Below are positions 5,336 to 6,845 of a DNA stretch of 6,845 nt, piece by piece. Below the pieces are notes generated by a model. That model was not told the DNA's origin and ran no database searches. It saw only the letters and a program-made list of their open reading frames with translations. Made by a program: the position numbers and the translations under genes. The DNA is taken from positions 1 to 6,845 of the forward strand of contig CANRMZ010000067.1 in assembly GCA_947631885.1 (NCBI GenBank). Reading direction: 5' to 3'. Every line of letters begins with the position of its first letter. Position 1 is the stretch's first letter. This stretch comes from an uncultured Bacilli bacterium. Lineage in GTDB: Bacteria > Bacillota_I > Bacilli_A > RF39 > UBA660.

Positions 5336-6789
5336 TGAGATATTTAGATAAAGATTTATTAACTATTCATAGTGCCTTAGTAAACGGGGAAGTTACTTCG
5401 CAAAAATTAATTGATGAAGCTTTAGAAGAGATAGATAAATATAATACGGAAGTAAATGCTTTTAACTTAGTATTAAAGGATGCTAAAGAAGCTCCGGTTA
5501 CAGACAGTCTTATCTCTGGTATTCCTTATGCTTTAAAAGATAATTTATCTACTAAAGGCATAAGAACAACGGCTTGTTCTAATACTTTAAAAGATTATGT
5601 TCCCGTTTATGATGCTACAGCTTATCAAAACCTATGTAAAAATGGTGCTGTATTAATTGGTAAAACAGTTATGGATGAACTTGCTATGGGTGGAACTGGT
5701 ACAACAGGTAATACAGGAGCTACTCATAATCCTTGGAATTTAACTCGCCAAGCCGGTGGTTCATCATCTGGTAGTGCAGCATCTGTAGCTTTAGGTATTG
5801 TGCCTTTTGCTATCGGCTCTGACACAGGAGACTCAATTCGTAAACCTGCAGCTTTTACAGGAACGGTTGGTTTTAAACCTTCCTATGGTTTAGTAAGCAG
5901 ATATGGTCTTTTTGCCTTTGCTTCAAGCCTTGATCATATTGGCTGTTTTGCGCGCAGTGTTAAAGATGCGGCCATTGTTATTGATGCTATGAAAGGTAGC
6001 GATAACAAGGATATGACTAATATTAAAGATATGGATGATGTATCTTTATATAAAGGCATTGATGGTAATGTAAAAGGTAAGAAGTTATTCTATATCAAAG
6101 AAATATGTGATAAGAGTAAATATACTAATCCTAATACTATTAAAGTCCTTGATAATTTTGAAGGAGTAATTAATAAATGTAAGAGCTTAGGCTTGGAAGT
6201 ATATGAAGAAAGCATTGATATAAACTTACTTAATGCGATAAAACCTAGTTATGACTCTATTACATGTGCTGAAGCTACTTCCAACGATTCTAACTTAACA
6301 GGTATTATCTTCGGCCATCGTGGTGAAGGAAAAGGTGTTATGGATGCCATGAAAGATCATCGTACTAAAGGCTTTTCTCCACTTATTAAAAGAAGATTTG
6401 TTATTGGATCATTTGTATTACAAAAAGAAAATCAAGAAAAGTATTTCTTGAACGCTAAAAGAGTAAGAAGACTTATTTGCGATAAATTTAATGAGTTATT
6501 TGCAAAATATGATGGTTTAATACTCCCTTGCTCTGGTGATAAAGCACCACTTATTGAAAAGGCTTCAAATGTTATTACGAAAGATGAGATGATTTTGGAA
6601 AATCATTTAGCTATAGGTAACTTTGGTGGTTATCCATCCATTACTATTCCTTGTGGCTTTATTGATGATATGCCAATTGGTGTTAATATTACAGGTAAAT
6701 TTAAAGATGATATTAATGTCTTAAATATGGCTGATAGTTTGGAATCTACGATGGAATATAAAGGTCAAACTGTAAAGGAGGTAAAATAA
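5335..6789 (+). CDS. gatA: Glu/Asp-tRNA amidotransferase subunit A (GatA)
   Basis: GatA is the amidase-signature subunit that hydrolyses glutamine and supplies ammonia to GatB. The 484-residue length is normal. The Ser-cisSer-Lys triad is visible: Lys68 in YALKDN, Ser143 in GGSSSGS (141-147) and Ser167 in GSDTGDSIRKPA (161-172), with spacings of 75 and 24 residues as in well-studied GatA. KRR (352-354) matches the Arg that binds substrate glutamine in the Staphylococcus enzyme. Several usually constant positions differ. The first motif is GGSSSGS rather than GGSSGGS. Asp166 replaces the Gly before the nucleophile. The glutamine-contacting Asp region reads LENHLAIGNFGGYP (421-434), with Glu422 nearest. 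From memory, the first two variants also occur in Mollicute GatA. The gat operon context makes a stand-alone amidase unlikely. TAATG overlaps join it to gatC and gatB. Confidence 0.95.
   Translation: MRYLDKDLLTIHSALVNGEVTSQKLIDEALEEIDKYNTEVNAFNLVLKDAKEAPVTDSLISGIPYALKDNLSTKGIRTTACSNTLKDYVPVYDATAYQNLCKNGAVLIGKTVMDELAMGGTGTTGNTGATHNPWNLTRQAGGSSSGSAASVALGIVPFAIGSDTGDSIRKPAAFTGTVGFKPSYGLVSRYGLFAFASSLDHIGCFARSVKDAAIVIDAMKGSDNKDMTNIKDMDDVSLYKGIDGNVKGKKLFYIKEICDKSKYTNPNTIKVLDNFEGVINKCKSLGLEVYEESIDINLLNAIKPSYDSITCAEATSNDSNLTGIIFGHRGEGKGVMDAMKDHRTKGFSPLIKRRFVIGSFVLQKENQEKYFLNAKRVRRLICDKFNELFAKYDGLILPCSGDKAPLIEKASNVITKDEMILENHLAIGNFGGYPSITIPCGFIDDMPIGVNITGKFKDDINVLNMADSLESTMEYKGQTVKEVK
6774..6782 (+). 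promoter_or_regulatory. Strong ribosome binding site of gatB
   Basis: AAAGGAGGT, close to a perfect anti-16S match, lies six bases before the gatB ATG and inside the last gatA codons. It is the strongest Shine-Dalgarno site in the window and fixes the gatB start. Confidence 0.88.
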
Positions 6790-6845
6790 TGGAATATCGT
6801 GTTTGCATTGGACTTGAGATGCACTGTGAACTAAAAAGTAATTCT
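6789..6845 (+). CDS. gatB: Glu/Asp-tRNA amidotransferase subunit B (GatB), 5' end only
   Basis: Only the first 19 codons are present; the gene runs off the right edge. GatB activates the side chain of Glu (or Asp) on misacylated tRNA with ATP and transfers the ammonia delivered from GatA. The peptide MEYRVCIGLEMHCELKSNS matches the conserved GatB N-terminus (IGLEVHVEL-like). Glu10 and His12 fall at the positions of two metal-site residues known from Staphylococcus GatB. The start ATG shares its A with the gatA stop (TAATG, 6787-6791) and follows a near-perfect ribosome site. The gene order gatC-gatA-gatB supports the call. Nothing can be said about the rest of the protein. Confidence 0.92.
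   Translation, partial: MEYRVCIGLEMHCELKSNS

Noticed and set aside
5335..6789. Stand-alone amidase rather than GatA
   Set aside because: Despite variant motifs, the gene sits exactly between gatC and gatB with one-base overlaps and has GatA length and the glutamine-binding KRR, so GatA is the better call.
1..6845. Mobile element, CRISPR array, tRNA gene or phage-like system
   Set aside because: No inverted-repeat-bounded element, regularly spaced repeat, tRNA cloverleaf or phage-type gene is visible. All coding space except the two unassigned frames is core translation genes.

Overview
This window is a single rightward, low-GC bacterial operon for translation, preceded by a compact T-box riboswitch. 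The order is: tail of an unrecognised gene, promoter, T-box leader, hisS, a 120-residue unknown gene, asnS, aspS, gatC, gatA and the first 19 codons of gatB. It is dense housekeeping DNA. No mobile element, CRISPR array, tRNA or rRNA gene is visible.

The organism is most likely a member of the Bacillota. The support is AT-rich DNA, AGA as the usual Arg codon, strong AGGAGG-type ribosome sites and tRNA-sensing attenuation. GatA carries GGSSSGS and TGDSIRKPA variants that I associate, from memory, with Mollicutes and related Bacilli. Trp is encoded by TGG and no in-frame TGA occurs, so nothing suggests the mycoplasma code. I cannot name a genus.

Region by region: 1-60 is the 3' end of an upstream gene. 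Bases 61-278 hold a good sigma-A-type promoter (TTGACT, 17 bp, TAAAAT) and a leader of about 130 nt. The leader contains a canonical T-box antiterminator (TGGCACC bulge) and an intrinsic terminator with a U-run. Its Stem I is very short and exposes GACGAC (Asp codons) in the loop, and the bulge base C214 matches a G73 discriminator as in tRNA-Asp and tRNA-Asn. Bases 279-1517 are hisS, 1530-1892 the unknown gene, 1911-3281 asnS and 3291-5045 aspS. From 5045 to the right edge, gatC, gatA and gatB follow, each joined to its predecessor by a one-base TAATG overlap.

Functionally, the operon charges tRNA-His, tRNA-Asn and tRNA-Asp and encodes the GatCAB amidotransferase. Because AsnRS is present, GatCAB is probably needed mainly to convert Glu-tRNA(Gln) to Gln-tRNA(Gln). 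The likely logic is that a shortage of charged tRNA-Asp (or tRNA-Asn) lets transcription pass the leader terminator into all the genes. The most interesting points are the stripped-down T-box, the odd nesting of its antiterminator inside the terminator helix, and the unknown small gene between hisS and asnS. I did not find a clearly novel multi-gene system.
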